A DNA stretch of 64,000 nt, taken from positions 262,325 through 326,324 of the forward strand of contig JARFTX010000001.1 of assembly GCA_029289265.1 (NCBI GenBank), read 5' to 3'. Made by a program: the position numbers and the translations under genes. The notes under the pieces were generated by a model. The model was not told where the DNA came from. It did no database searches and saw only the letters and a list, made by a program, of their open reading frames with translations. Below, piece after piece: positions 57,143-64,000 of the stretch. Each line of letters starts with the position of its first letter. Positions within the stretch are counted from its first letter, which is position 1. Origin of the DNA: Gammaproteobacteria bacterium (GTDB taxonomy: Bacteria > Pseudomonadota > Gammaproteobacteria > Burkholderiales > Rhodocyclaceae).

Positions 57143-60100
57143 ATGTATATCACTATTGTAGTAACGGTCTTTAACAAGAGCAGGGAGCACCTAGCGCAAT
57201 GCTTGAAATCTCTGTTGGCGCAAACACTTCGTCCCGATGAGTACGAAATTATCCTTGTCGATGACTGTTCGACTGAGATGGAGACGATTGCGGCAGTCAA
57301 CGATTTTGAGTATCGAGAGTCGCGCATACGGGTGATCAGGCACCCCGAGAACCTTGGACCCAATGACGCAAGAAAGACGGGGGCGAGGGCGGCCGTGGGG
57401 GACTACATCGTATTTGTGGATGGCGACGATTTTCTGACAACTGACGCGATCGAAAGCCTTCGAATTCAGGCGTTGCGGACTAACGCGGACATAGTGATAT
57501 CGAATTTTTTCAGATTCAACGAAGTCACTCATTCCTACGACAAGTGGGATTTGCAGGGTAAAGCTTTACCCACTGATTATCACGAGCGGCTTCGCATTAT
57601 TCTATCCGGGAAGTCATCTTTCACGATGTGTGGGCGACTAATACGGAAATCACTGCTGGATGAACTTGTATTTGCGATGCCGCGGAATTTGCTGCACGAG
57701 GACATCATTACCTTAAGCAGGATAATGTTCAATGTTAGGAGTGTCGTCTCGGTAAATAGATGTCTTTACTTCTACCGCTGGAACCCATCCTCTATAACAT
57801 CTAAGGTAACGGCTCGCCATGTTGCAGGTATATGTTTTGCATTTGCGGATTGGATTGAGCAAGCAAAGCAGCGTAACCTATTGGATAATTTGTCATCAGC
57901 GATTTCCCAAGGCATGGCCACGCTTCTCGATACCATTGTAAAGAGAGCAGTGTACAGTGCGGAAGGGAACGTTAGAGAGTCTGTGGCTCTACTAAATAAC
58001 CTATGGCAGAGAATTCAGAGCCTAGCCGTGCGCCCACCCGATGGAGATAATCGGGCGGGTATTCGATTTCTTTGCGCGTTTCAGAATGAGAATTGGTCTG
58101 ACTCTCCAGAAGTATTTATGCAATTGTCCAGACAGCATGGCCTCCTAGAGCGTCCAAGTTACTATGACTCCCAAGCTGTATTGCCGGAAGGACTGCGGCC
58201 CTCAGAGGTGGCGAGTCGCCTGAAGGACAGGGTCGTCATTATTTGTCAAGTCGATTATCATTTCAGAAATGCGGCTGCTTTTGCGAAGCAGTTGGCTCTG
58301 CGCGGTTACCCATGCGTGGTGGTCGACAACTCTGCGTTTGCGGCAGGTGGCAAGCGGCCGGTCAGTGCCGATGACCGCCGACTGCTGTGGCGGACCACAT
58401 ATCTAAGGATCGACAGACCACCCTACGGCTCGGACTGGCTTTCCACTGCCAGGCTGGTGATTACCTTCAACGATTTCAATGATGATTTCCGCGAGGCTTT
58501 AGAGTATCGCAGCCTGCTTGGCCAACGCTCGGTTTGCATGATTGAGGGCATCAATGATTTTTTGCGGATTGATTTTAACGAGCCGCGCTATTTGCCTTAT
58601 AGACGCTGCGACACTGTGTTCCTCGCCGGTCAGGACGATGCCCAATACTTCGAAGACCGCTCGACGTTTGTCATTGGTCTTCCGGTGATCGAGGCCCTGG
58701 CGAGAAAGCAACCCCAGTTTCCATCCCGGCCACGTGCGGTGCTGAACGTGAACTTTACCTACGGGGCGTTGGAGGAGTGCAGGAGCGCTTTCGTCGCAGC
58801 GGCAAGTAGGGCGTTCGAGAACGCCGGTTGGGACTGGGTGATTACTCAGCACCCAATGGATAACGGGCAGCTAGGTGATTTGCCGGTGTCCGAGCAGTCT
58901 CAGTACGAACTCATAGATTGTTGTACCGTGTTCGTCAGCCGCTTCGCGACCGGGATCTTGGAGGCTCTGGCAAGTGGCAAGCCGGTGATCTACTTTAATC
59001 CGCATGGGGAGAAGGTTGAGAAGTTCAAGGGGCCTATGGGTGCCTTCGATATCGCTACGACCGAAATTGAACTGGTGCAAGCGCTGAATAAGGTGAGGTC
59101 GGATGTGGTAGCCGGGGTAGATTTTCGAGCTCGAGCGCTTCCGTTTCTGATACACCACACCGGCTATGCGCCTGGTGGGCCGACGGCTGCTGAGCGCTTC
59201 GCGGATGCCGTCGTGAACATCGTCGAGTCTGACCTTGCACCCAATCGGCGCGTAGCCCAGTTGTTCTTTGAGCGTCTGGAGGCAAGAGATCGGTTTCGGC
59301 GCGATGTACCTGGAGTGGTGTTCGGTGACCTGGATCGGCGTCATTACGGGCAACTCGAGGAAACCGACGTGGTCGCAAGATATTTCGGCCAGCGGGGCCG
59401 GATCATGATCGATGTCGGCGCCAATATCGGTCAGAGTGCCGATGTTTTTCTGGGCAGGGGCTGGACTGTTCATGCGTTCGAACCCGATCCAGCCAATAGA
59501 AAGCGCCTGGAGGAGCTAAGCCCTTACTATCCGTGCCTACACATTAACGCGCAGGCAGTTTCGGACACAGGAGGTCAGAAGCTCGCGTTCTTCGCCAGCG
59601 AAGAGAGCACCGGCATCAGTAGTCTCTCGGCTTTTACCGCTGGGCACAAGCCAATATGCGAGGTGGAGACCATAGCGCTCGCTGAGTACTGCCGACTTAA
59701 GCATATCGCACACGTAGATTTCCTCAAGGTCGATGTCGAGGGGCACGACAAGTTCGTACTGGACGGCTTCGACTGGGCCGCAGACCAGCCTGATGTTGTG
59801 CTCTGCGAATTCGAAGACGCTAAGACTCTACAGAACGGTTACTCGGCGCATGATCTAGCCAGCAGCCTAGTTGCCAGAGGATACAGCGTGTATGTGAGCG
59901 AATGGCTGCCGATTGAGCGCTACGGCTTGGCGCACGACTGGCGCCGACTGATTCGCTATGCTCCCGACATTGACGTCAGTGGCAGTTGGGGCAACCTGAT
60001 CGCGTTCGTGGAAGATCCGGGCGAGTGCCAGCTACGCGAGTTGGTACTGCAGTCGATTAAGTTTGCGCCGAAGCCCGCACATCGCACCTCAGCTGTAGCT

Positions 60101-60844
60101 GCGGAAATCGTACCCAAGAAAGGTGATGGTGACTCGGTCAAAGTGTCTGGCGAGTTGGGGCAATTGCCTGTATCTGCACGAAATGCGATTTGGTCTTCTG
60201 TGGGCAAGGCGACATTCCGTGTCCATGTATGCCCTGACTATTCGCAGATCGCACCGAACCAGTGGCGTTACACCCATTCTGAGGCAAAGCAGAGACTCTG
60301 GGTGGCCGTGTTCGACCAGCCGGTCGTCGCCGGGGAGGAATTCATCGGCGCGCTGCGCATCCAGGCCGACCACGCAATGTCGGTGAATGTTACTCTGGCG
60401 CGGCATGACATCGGGGACTACGAAGGGACGAGCCAACGTACGAAGCTGATCCCTGGAGTACCACAAACATTCAAGCTGGTCAGGCAGTTCAACAGCGCTC
60501 ATTCGGCACTGAAGCTGCAGGTGGAAGTGGTCGAACTTCCGGGTGGGGGCAGCGCAGAACTGACTATTGAGGACCTGTGCATCGTCGGATCTCAGCTCGC
60601 GCTGCAACGACGACTGCGCGAGTCAAGCATCACTGTGGGCGAGGCGAACCAGTTATTCCGTGACGGCGACTTTTCTGGGGCAATGCAGATGTATCTGCTG
60701 CTTTACGAGCAGCGGCCGTTGCAGATGTATGCTGATAACGCATTCAGGGCAGCTAGAAGGATGGGATGCCGGGATGTGAAGTCGATTGACGACCTTCGGC
60801 TGAAACAATGGCAAGGGTCGCTATCAACTGATGGGCAAGCTTGA
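57143..60844 (+). CDS. Multidomain glycosyltransferase/FkbM methyltransferase protein
   Basis: A 1233-residue protein. Residues about 1-300 are a GT2 domain (ITIVVTVFNKSREHLAQCL, VDDCST, FVDGDDF). About 365-690 look like a GT-B or capsule-type transferase (EALASGKPVIYFNPHGE at about 610). About 750-950 are an FkbM methyltransferase (IMIDVGANIGQSADVF, FEPDPANRKRLEEL, VDFLKVDVEGHDKFVLDGF). A beta-sandwich-like segment and a TPR-like tail follow. Its DNA is clearly poorer in G+C than its neighbours: 27 of 60 bases in 57781-57840. It is probably acquired. Its stop abuts a broken brnT gene. The start at 57143 lacks a good ribosome-binding site. Confidence 0.85.
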   Translation: MYITIVVTVFNKSREHLAQCLKSLLAQTLRPDEYEIILVDDCSTEMETIAAVNDFEYRESRIRVIRHPENLGPNDARKTGARAAVGDYIVFVDGDDFLTTDAIESLRIQALRTNADIVISNFFRFNEVTHSYDKWDLQGKALPTDYHERLRIILSGKSSFTMCGRLIRKSLLDELVFAMPRNLLHEDIITLSRIMFNVRSVVSVNRCLYFYRWNPSSITSKVTARHVAGICFAFADWIEQAKQRNLLDNLSSAISQGMATLLDTIVKRAVYSAEGNVRESVALLNNLWQRIQSLAVRPPDGDNRAGIRFLCAFQNENWSDSPEVFMQLSRQHGLLERPSYYDSQAVLPEGLRPSEVASRLKDRVVIICQVDYHFRNAAAFAKQLALRGYPCVVVDNSAFAAGGKRPVSADDRRLLWRTTYLRIDRPPYGSDWLSTARLVITFNDFNDDFREALEYRSLLGQRSVCMIEGINDFLRIDFNEPRYLPYRRCDTVFLAGQDDAQYFEDRSTFVIGLPVIEALARKQPQFPSRPRAVLNVNFTYGALEECRSAFVAAASRAFENAGWDWVITQHPMDNGQLGDLPVSEQSQYELIDCCTVFVSRFATGILEALASGKPVIYFNPHGEKVEKFKGPMGAFDIATTEIELVQALNKVRSDVVAGVDFRARALPFLIHHTGYAPGGPTAAERFADAVVNIVESDLAPNRRVAQLFFERLEARDRFRRDVPGVVFGDLDRRHYGQLEETDVVARYFGQRGRIMIDVGANIGQSADVFLGRGWTVHAFEPDPANRKRLEELSPYYPCLHINAQAVSDTGGQKLAFFASEESTGISSLSAFTAGHKPICEVETIALAEYCRLKHIAHVDFLKVDVEGHDKFVLDGFDWAADQPDVVLCEFEDAKTLQNGYSAHDLASSLVARGYSVYVSEWLPIERYGLAHDWRRLIRYAPDIDVSGSWGNLIAFVEDPGECQLRELVLQSIKFAPKPAHRTSAVAAEIVPKKGDGDSVKVSGELGQLPVSARNAIWSSVGKATFRVHVCPDYSQIAPNQWRYTHSEAKQRLWVAVFDQPVVAGEEFIGALRIQADHAMSVNVTLARHDIGDYEGTSQRTKLIPGVPQTFKLVRQFNSAHSALKLQVEVVELPGGGSAELTIEDLCIVGSQLALQRRLRESSITVGEANQLFRDGDFSGAMQMYLLLYEQRPLQMYADNAFRAARRMGCRDVKSIDDLRLKQWQGSLSTDGQA

Positions 60845-60962
60845 TGGTAGAGTCTTTGTCGTGCTGCATACCGTCCGCCATGACACTATTCGAATCATCT
60901 CGGCCCGCCAAGCCAACCAGCGCGAGGTTGCCTACTATGAAGACTGTACGCGTGAAGATTGA
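60831..60962 (+). pseudogene. Truncated BrnT-type toxin gene remnant
   Basis: The frame reads MGKLDGRVFVVLHTVRHDTI and continues RIISARQANQREVAYYED to a stop at 60962. This matches the C-terminal half of BrnT ribonuclease toxins, with the diagnostic D-x-IRIISAR-x-A motif. The first 45 or so residues of the toxin are absent: a stop lies about ten codons upstream and the preceding DNA is the end of the glycosyltransferase gene. The end overlaps brnA by 26 bases, as in intact brnTA modules. Confidence 0.75.
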
Positions 60963-61272
60963 TCCGGCCGATGCCTCGTCCTTGGCTTCAGGCTGGATTG
61001 ATCCAGAGGGTGTGGATGCCACCACCGAAGAAGATATTGCCAGGCAGGCGGCAGCCGACGAATCCGAGGCCATGCAGGATGCCGCCAAGTTCGCGCGTCG
61101 TGTTCGCAAACGCCTCGGATTGAGCCAGGCCGAGTTTTCTGCGCGCATCGATGTGCCGTTGGAGACCATCCGGAATTGGGAACAAGGCAAGCGCAGCCCC
61201 ACTGGGGCAGCCAAGGCCTTGCTCAAGGTGTTGGACAAGGCTCCGGAGGCTGCTTTGGCAGCGTTGCACTGA
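60937..61272 (+). CDS. brnA: BrnA-type helix-turn-helix antitoxin (orphan)
   Basis: A 111-residue protein with a short N-terminal strand region (KTVRVKIDPADASSLASGW) and a C-terminal helix-turn-helix, RKRLGLSQAEFSARIDVPLETIRNWEQGKRSPTGAAKALLK (in part). This is the pattern of the XRE-like antitoxins encoded after BrnT. The toxin gene upstream is broken, so the antitoxin is an orphan and may persist as a regulator. The ATG at 60937 lies within the end of the brnT remnant. Confidence 0.82.
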   Translation: MKTVRVKIDPADASSLASGWIDPEGVDATTEEDIARQAAADESEAMQDAAKFARRVRKRLGLSQAEFSARIDVPLETIRNWEQGKRSPTGAAKALLKVLDKAPEAALAALH

Positions 61273-61308
61273 GTTCTCGTGCGGGACGGTCTTTCCGCGT
61301 CGAATGGG

Positions 61309-61983
61309 ATGAATGTTCTGGTCAAGTTCCCGACGCGGGGGCGGTCAGCGCGTTTTCTCGGTGCATTCAAGAAGTATGTGGCCTTTGCCAAGTCCTTCCG
61401 GCAAATGCAGTTCGTCATCACGATCGATGATGATGATGCCGGGATGCATGATCGAGCGTTGGTTTCGTTTCTCGAATCCTTTCCCAACGTTCGTGTATGC
61501 AGCGGAAGGCCGGAGGGGAAGATTTCGGCGGTCAACCGTGACATCGACAAGCTGCTGCCGTGGGACATTCTGGTACTGGCCTCGGACGACATGATCCCGC
61601 ATGTGCTCGGCTACGACGAGATCATTCGGAAGCGGATGGCCGAGCACTACCCCGACACGGATGGCGTGCTGTTCTTCAATGACGGGTATCAGGGGAGTCG
61701 GCTGAATACGCTTTGCATCCTGGGTCGCAAGTATTACGAGCGTTTCGGGTACATCTACTATCCCGGCTACCGCTCGACCTGGTGCGACCGCGAGTTCATG
61801 GAGGTGGCCTATCGGCTGGGCCGGCAGACGTATTTCGACGACGTGATCATCCGCCACGAGCATCCGGACTGGGGCCATGGCGAGGCTGATGAGATACACG
61901 AGGCGAATCACGCCAACTTGAGTCATGATCGCGCCTTGTATGAGGCGCGGAAGGCACTGAATTTCGAACTGGACCGGCAGTGA
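61309..61983 (+). CDS. GT-A fold glycosyltransferase-like protein
   Basis: A 224-residue protein. NVLVKFPTRGRSARFL opens it, FVITIDDDDAGMHDRAL follows, and VLASDDMIPHVLGYDEII carries the likely metal-binding acidic pair. Later, STWCDREFMEVAYR and EHPDWGHG resemble the catalytic end of GT2-like enzymes. No membrane helix is seen. The ATG at 61309 is the best start; a GTG at 61279 is possible. It lies between the brnA orphan and the coiled-coil protein gene and is probably part of the polysaccharide locus. Confidence 0.75.
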   Translation: MNVLVKFPTRGRSARFLGAFKKYVAFAKSFRQMQFVITIDDDDAGMHDRALVSFLESFPNVRVCSGRPEGKISAVNRDIDKLLPWDILVLASDDMIPHVLGYDEIIRKRMAEHYPDTDGVLFFNDGYQGSRLNTLCILGRKYYERFGYIYYPGYRSTWCDREFMEVAYRLGRQTYFDDVIIRHEHPDWGHGEADEIHEANHANLSHDRALYEARKALNFELDRQ

Positions 61984-62047
61984 TCCTGCTGCGGTTCAGG
62001 GGTTGGGTAGAACGATGGCGCTGGGTGCGACCAGTCGAGGACAAGGC

Positions 62048-63616
62048 ATGAGTATTGTGGTATCCGGGTTGCCCCGGGAGGTGTGCGAGCGCTGGCTCGG
62101 TATGGAAGGGGATGGCGTGCAGGCGGTCTGGTGCGCGCCCGAGACGTTCCTGGAGGCCCTCGGATCGGCCGAGACGACCGATGACGCGCAGGTATGGCTC
62201 TACGTGGCCCCGTGGGGCCGGGTGGGTGAGCTGGCCGAGCAGGAAATCGAGCTTAGGGAGCAGTTGGCGCGGTGGCTGGCTGCCCAGCGCAAGCTGCTCC
62301 GACTCCGGCGCTCGGCGGCTCGGCCGATCGTGCTCGTCAATGCCGAGCGCGTGACGGGGTCGCAAGTGCTGGCCATGCTCGGCGTGGCGGGGGTGGATGC
62401 CACGGGTGCCGACGCGGACCCCGTTGCCGCCGGCACAAACCCCGATCCGGCATTGGCCAAGCTCTTCGAGTGGGCCGCGCCGCAGTACTGGGACGCCTTC
62501 GAGGCTCTCGAGGCGGCTTCGTGGCTGCCTTGCGGCGAGCCGATCTTTCGCCATGGCGTCGAGGCGCCGGGCGAGGACGCGCTGTTCCGGTTGCTGGAGT
62601 CGCAACGCAGTGCGGCGGGTTTGCCCGGCGCGCTCGAAGAACTCGCCCGGCTGAACGAGCAGATTGCGGCTTCGGCCGCAGAGCTTGCGCGCGTAGAGCA
62701 GGTACGGGCCGAGCTGCAGCGCGAAGTCGAAAGCCTGACAGCGGCACGAGAGGACGTGGCGCAAGAGAACGAACTGCTCGTCCTGCAGCTACACCAGGTG
62801 CAGGAGGAACTCGAGCGCGTGTATTTGGAGGCCAAGGAGGCCGGGGCGCGCTTCGAAGCAGAGAAAGCTGAACTCGCCAGAAAGGTCGAGGCGCTCGGCG
62901 CGGAGCAGAAGAAGGCGGCAGCCGCCCTCGAAGCCCTGAGTCGGGACAAGGACAAGCTTGCGGCGGAACTCGACAAGGAGAGAAAGGCCCTGGTCGAGCT
63001 GAAGCGGCAGGCAGCGTCTCAACAGGCGTCCGGTCAGGAAGAACTTGCGCAGGAGAATGAGCTGCTGTTGCTGCAGTTGCACCAGGTGCAGGAGGAGCTC
63101 GAAGCCTACTACCTGGCCAACCGTGACTTGACCGCGGAGCTGGATCGGCTGAAGGGCGGGGTTACGGCGAGTGGGGCGAATTCGTCCGGGGCGGTCGAGA
63201 CGCCGACCGCGGTCGAGGTCGGCAGGCCTGGCAATGGTGCGTCGGGCAAGGCCGAATTGGAGGGCAACGACGGTAAGAATCGGCGCGGCGGTTTCCGGCT
63301 GCTTCTCGGACCCGCAAAGAAGCTGCTCAAACGCAGCAAGGCTACGCGCAAGCTCCGCGATCAGGTCTCCATCATCGAGGGCTCGGGCCTGTTCGACCGC
63401 GAGTGGTATCTCAATACCTATCCGGACGTGCGTGCTGCCGGCATGGACCCGATCGAGCACTATCTGCGCTTCGGCTGGAAGGAGTCGCGCAACCCCTGCA
63501 ATGGGTTCGACACGGCGTATTACCTGCGCGCGAACCCCGATGTGGCGCGGAGCGGTCTGAATCCGCTGCTGCATTACGTCAAGTTCGGGCGCGACGAGGG
63601 CCGCGATCCGGTCTAG
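62048..63616 (+). CDS. Coiled-coil protein with duplicated ENELLLLQLHQVQEELE motif and WYL-YPDV modules
   Basis: A 522-residue protein. Residues 1-190 have no clear match. About 190-365 are coiled coil, with the motif AQENELL-x-LQLHQVQEELE at 238-256 and again at 334-352. A Gly/Ala-rich spacer (about 370-410) leads to two modules of the form FD-x-x-(W/Y)YL-x-x-(Y/N)PDV ... HY-x-x-FG ... R(N/D)P at 449-483 and 487-521. Such modules occur at the ends of glycosyltransferases and related surface-polysaccharide proteins. It may be a scaffold of the synthesis complex. AGGACAAGG precedes the ATG at 62048. Confidence 0.75.
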   Translation: MSIVVSGLPREVCERWLGMEGDGVQAVWCAPETFLEALGSAETTDDAQVWLYVAPWGRVGELAEQEIELREQLARWLAAQRKLLRLRRSAARPIVLVNAERVTGSQVLAMLGVAGVDATGADADPVAAGTNPDPALAKLFEWAAPQYWDAFEALEAASWLPCGEPIFRHGVEAPGEDALFRLLESQRSAAGLPGALEELARLNEQIAASAAELARVEQVRAELQREVESLTAAREDVAQENELLVLQLHQVQEELERVYLEAKEAGARFEAEKAELARKVEALGAEQKKAAAALEALSRDKDKLAAELDKERKALVELKRQAASQQASGQEELAQENELLLLQLHQVQEELEAYYLANRDLTAELDRLKGGVTASGANSSGAVETPTAVEVGRPGNGASGKAELEGNDGKNRRGGFRLLLGPAKKLLKRSKATRKLRDQVSIIEGSGLFDREWYLNTYPDVRAAGMDPIEHYLRFGWKESRNPCNGFDTAYYLRANPDVARSGLNPLLHYVKFGRDEGRDPV

Positions 63617-63709
63617 CTGCGAGACGCGAGCCCGTCGATCGCAGCGCGTGCGACAGGCTGCGTGAGGGCGGGTGGAGCCTGTTCGTCGCGAGCGAACCGG
63701 AAGATTGGG

Positions 63710-63979
63710 ATGAGACAAGCCTTGCATTCGATGCGCGAGTTCGCCGCGAGGGGTTGGCGCGCAGCCCGGCAACGACTGAGCAAGTCCGCGGGTGCCCCGC
63801 GCAATGTGCGCGAGTCCGAACTCGTCCGCCGATCCGGCTTGTTGGATCCGACCTGGTATCTCGAAACCTATCCCGATGTGTCCGCCGCCGATGTGGTCCC
63901 GCTGCGGCACTATCTCGCATACGGTGCGGCGGAGGACCGTGACCCCCCGAGTTCGACACTTTTTTGCGTAAGCCATTGA
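63710..63979 (+). CDS. Truncated or frameshifted WYL-YPDV module protein
   Basis: An 89-residue frame with an Arg-rich N-terminus and one module like those of the preceding protein: LLDPTWYLETYPDVSAADVV, then RHYLAYGAAEDRDP. It then meets a run of six C at 63943-63948 and ends soon after in an unrelated tail. Adding one C would continue as EFDTFLRKPLIASNSRL off the window end, and FDT is how the next module normally begins. So this is probably the start of a longer gene interrupted by a frameshift, real or from sequencing. Confidence 0.5.
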   Translation: MRQALHSMREFAARGWRAARQRLSKSAGAPRNVRESELVRRSGLLDPTWYLETYPDVSAADVVPLRHYLAYGAAEDRDPPSSTLFCVSH

Positions 63980-64000
63980 TTGCAAGCAATTCACGATTGC

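Overview
The window is a high-G+C (mostly about two thirds G+C by eye) chromosomal segment of a betaproteobacterium. The best fit is Rhodocyclales (Thauera/Azoarcus/Aromatoleum-like), inferred from gene content and order: exbB-exbD-lpxK-trm112-kdsB-adk, murJ next to rpsT, a DUF3579 gene next to argD, argD-argF-argG, rimP-nusA-infB-rbfA-truB-rpsO-pnp, hpnCDE, and a PfkA-family enzyme of the PPi type. No sequence search was possible, so the genus is an inference.

Positions 1 to about 42,350 are mostly core chromosome. In order: a TAXI-type TRAP permease with the tail of a DUF1850 gene; an ExbB/ExbD pair; a lipid A and Kdo block (lpxK, trm112-like, kdsB) leading into adk; a phosphofructokinase with an unusual active-site pair; a gamma-glutamyltranspeptidase; murJ and rpsT; arginine biosynthesis argD-argF-argG; small conserved genes (DUF2788, ppnP, yajQ, YjfB-like) and an orphan pseudopilin; the translation/transcription operon rimP-nusA-infB-rbfA-truB behind a strong promoter and an attenuator-like leader; rpsO and pnp; dksA; a Pro-Arg-His tRNA operon; the selenium pair mnmH/selD; tesA diverging from an ABC ATPase; hpnC-hpnD-hpnE for squalene synthesis; an ABC/FtsX/lipocalin-like export operon; tRNA-Leu; a DUF6279 lipoprotein; and a SulP transporter.

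Positions 42,580 to 64,000 are accessory. The region opens with an Xre/RES toxin-antitoxin module whose promoter and palindromic operator are readable. A four-gene KpsM-KpsT-KpsE-KpsD capsule exporter follows, all four genes overlapping or abutting. After a DUF4160/DUF2442 pair comes an eight-gene unit (49,047-56,966) in which most genes overlap by 4 to 14 bases: two methyltransferase-like proteins (one with a long coiled coil), an MptE/DUF115-like protein, a metallo-beta-lactamase-fold hydrolase, a GT2 glycosyltransferase, a CMP-sugar synthetase, a 2-hydroxyacid dehydrogenase and an SDR. This looks like the biosynthetic partner of the exporter and probably handles a CMP-activated acidic sugar. 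I do not recognise its first four genes as a described system.

A markedly lower-G+C gene for a 1233-residue GT/GT/FkbM fusion follows. It abuts the broken end of a brnT toxin gene whose brnA-type antitoxin is still intact. The window ends with another glycosyltransferase and two proteins carrying a repeated Trp-Tyr-Leu...Tyr-Pro-Asp-Val module, one also with a duplicated coiled-coil motif. A 27-bp perfect inverted repeat sits in frame inside the FtsX permease gene, and one arm of it recurs beside the RES toxin, linking the core and accessory parts through a small dispersed repeat.
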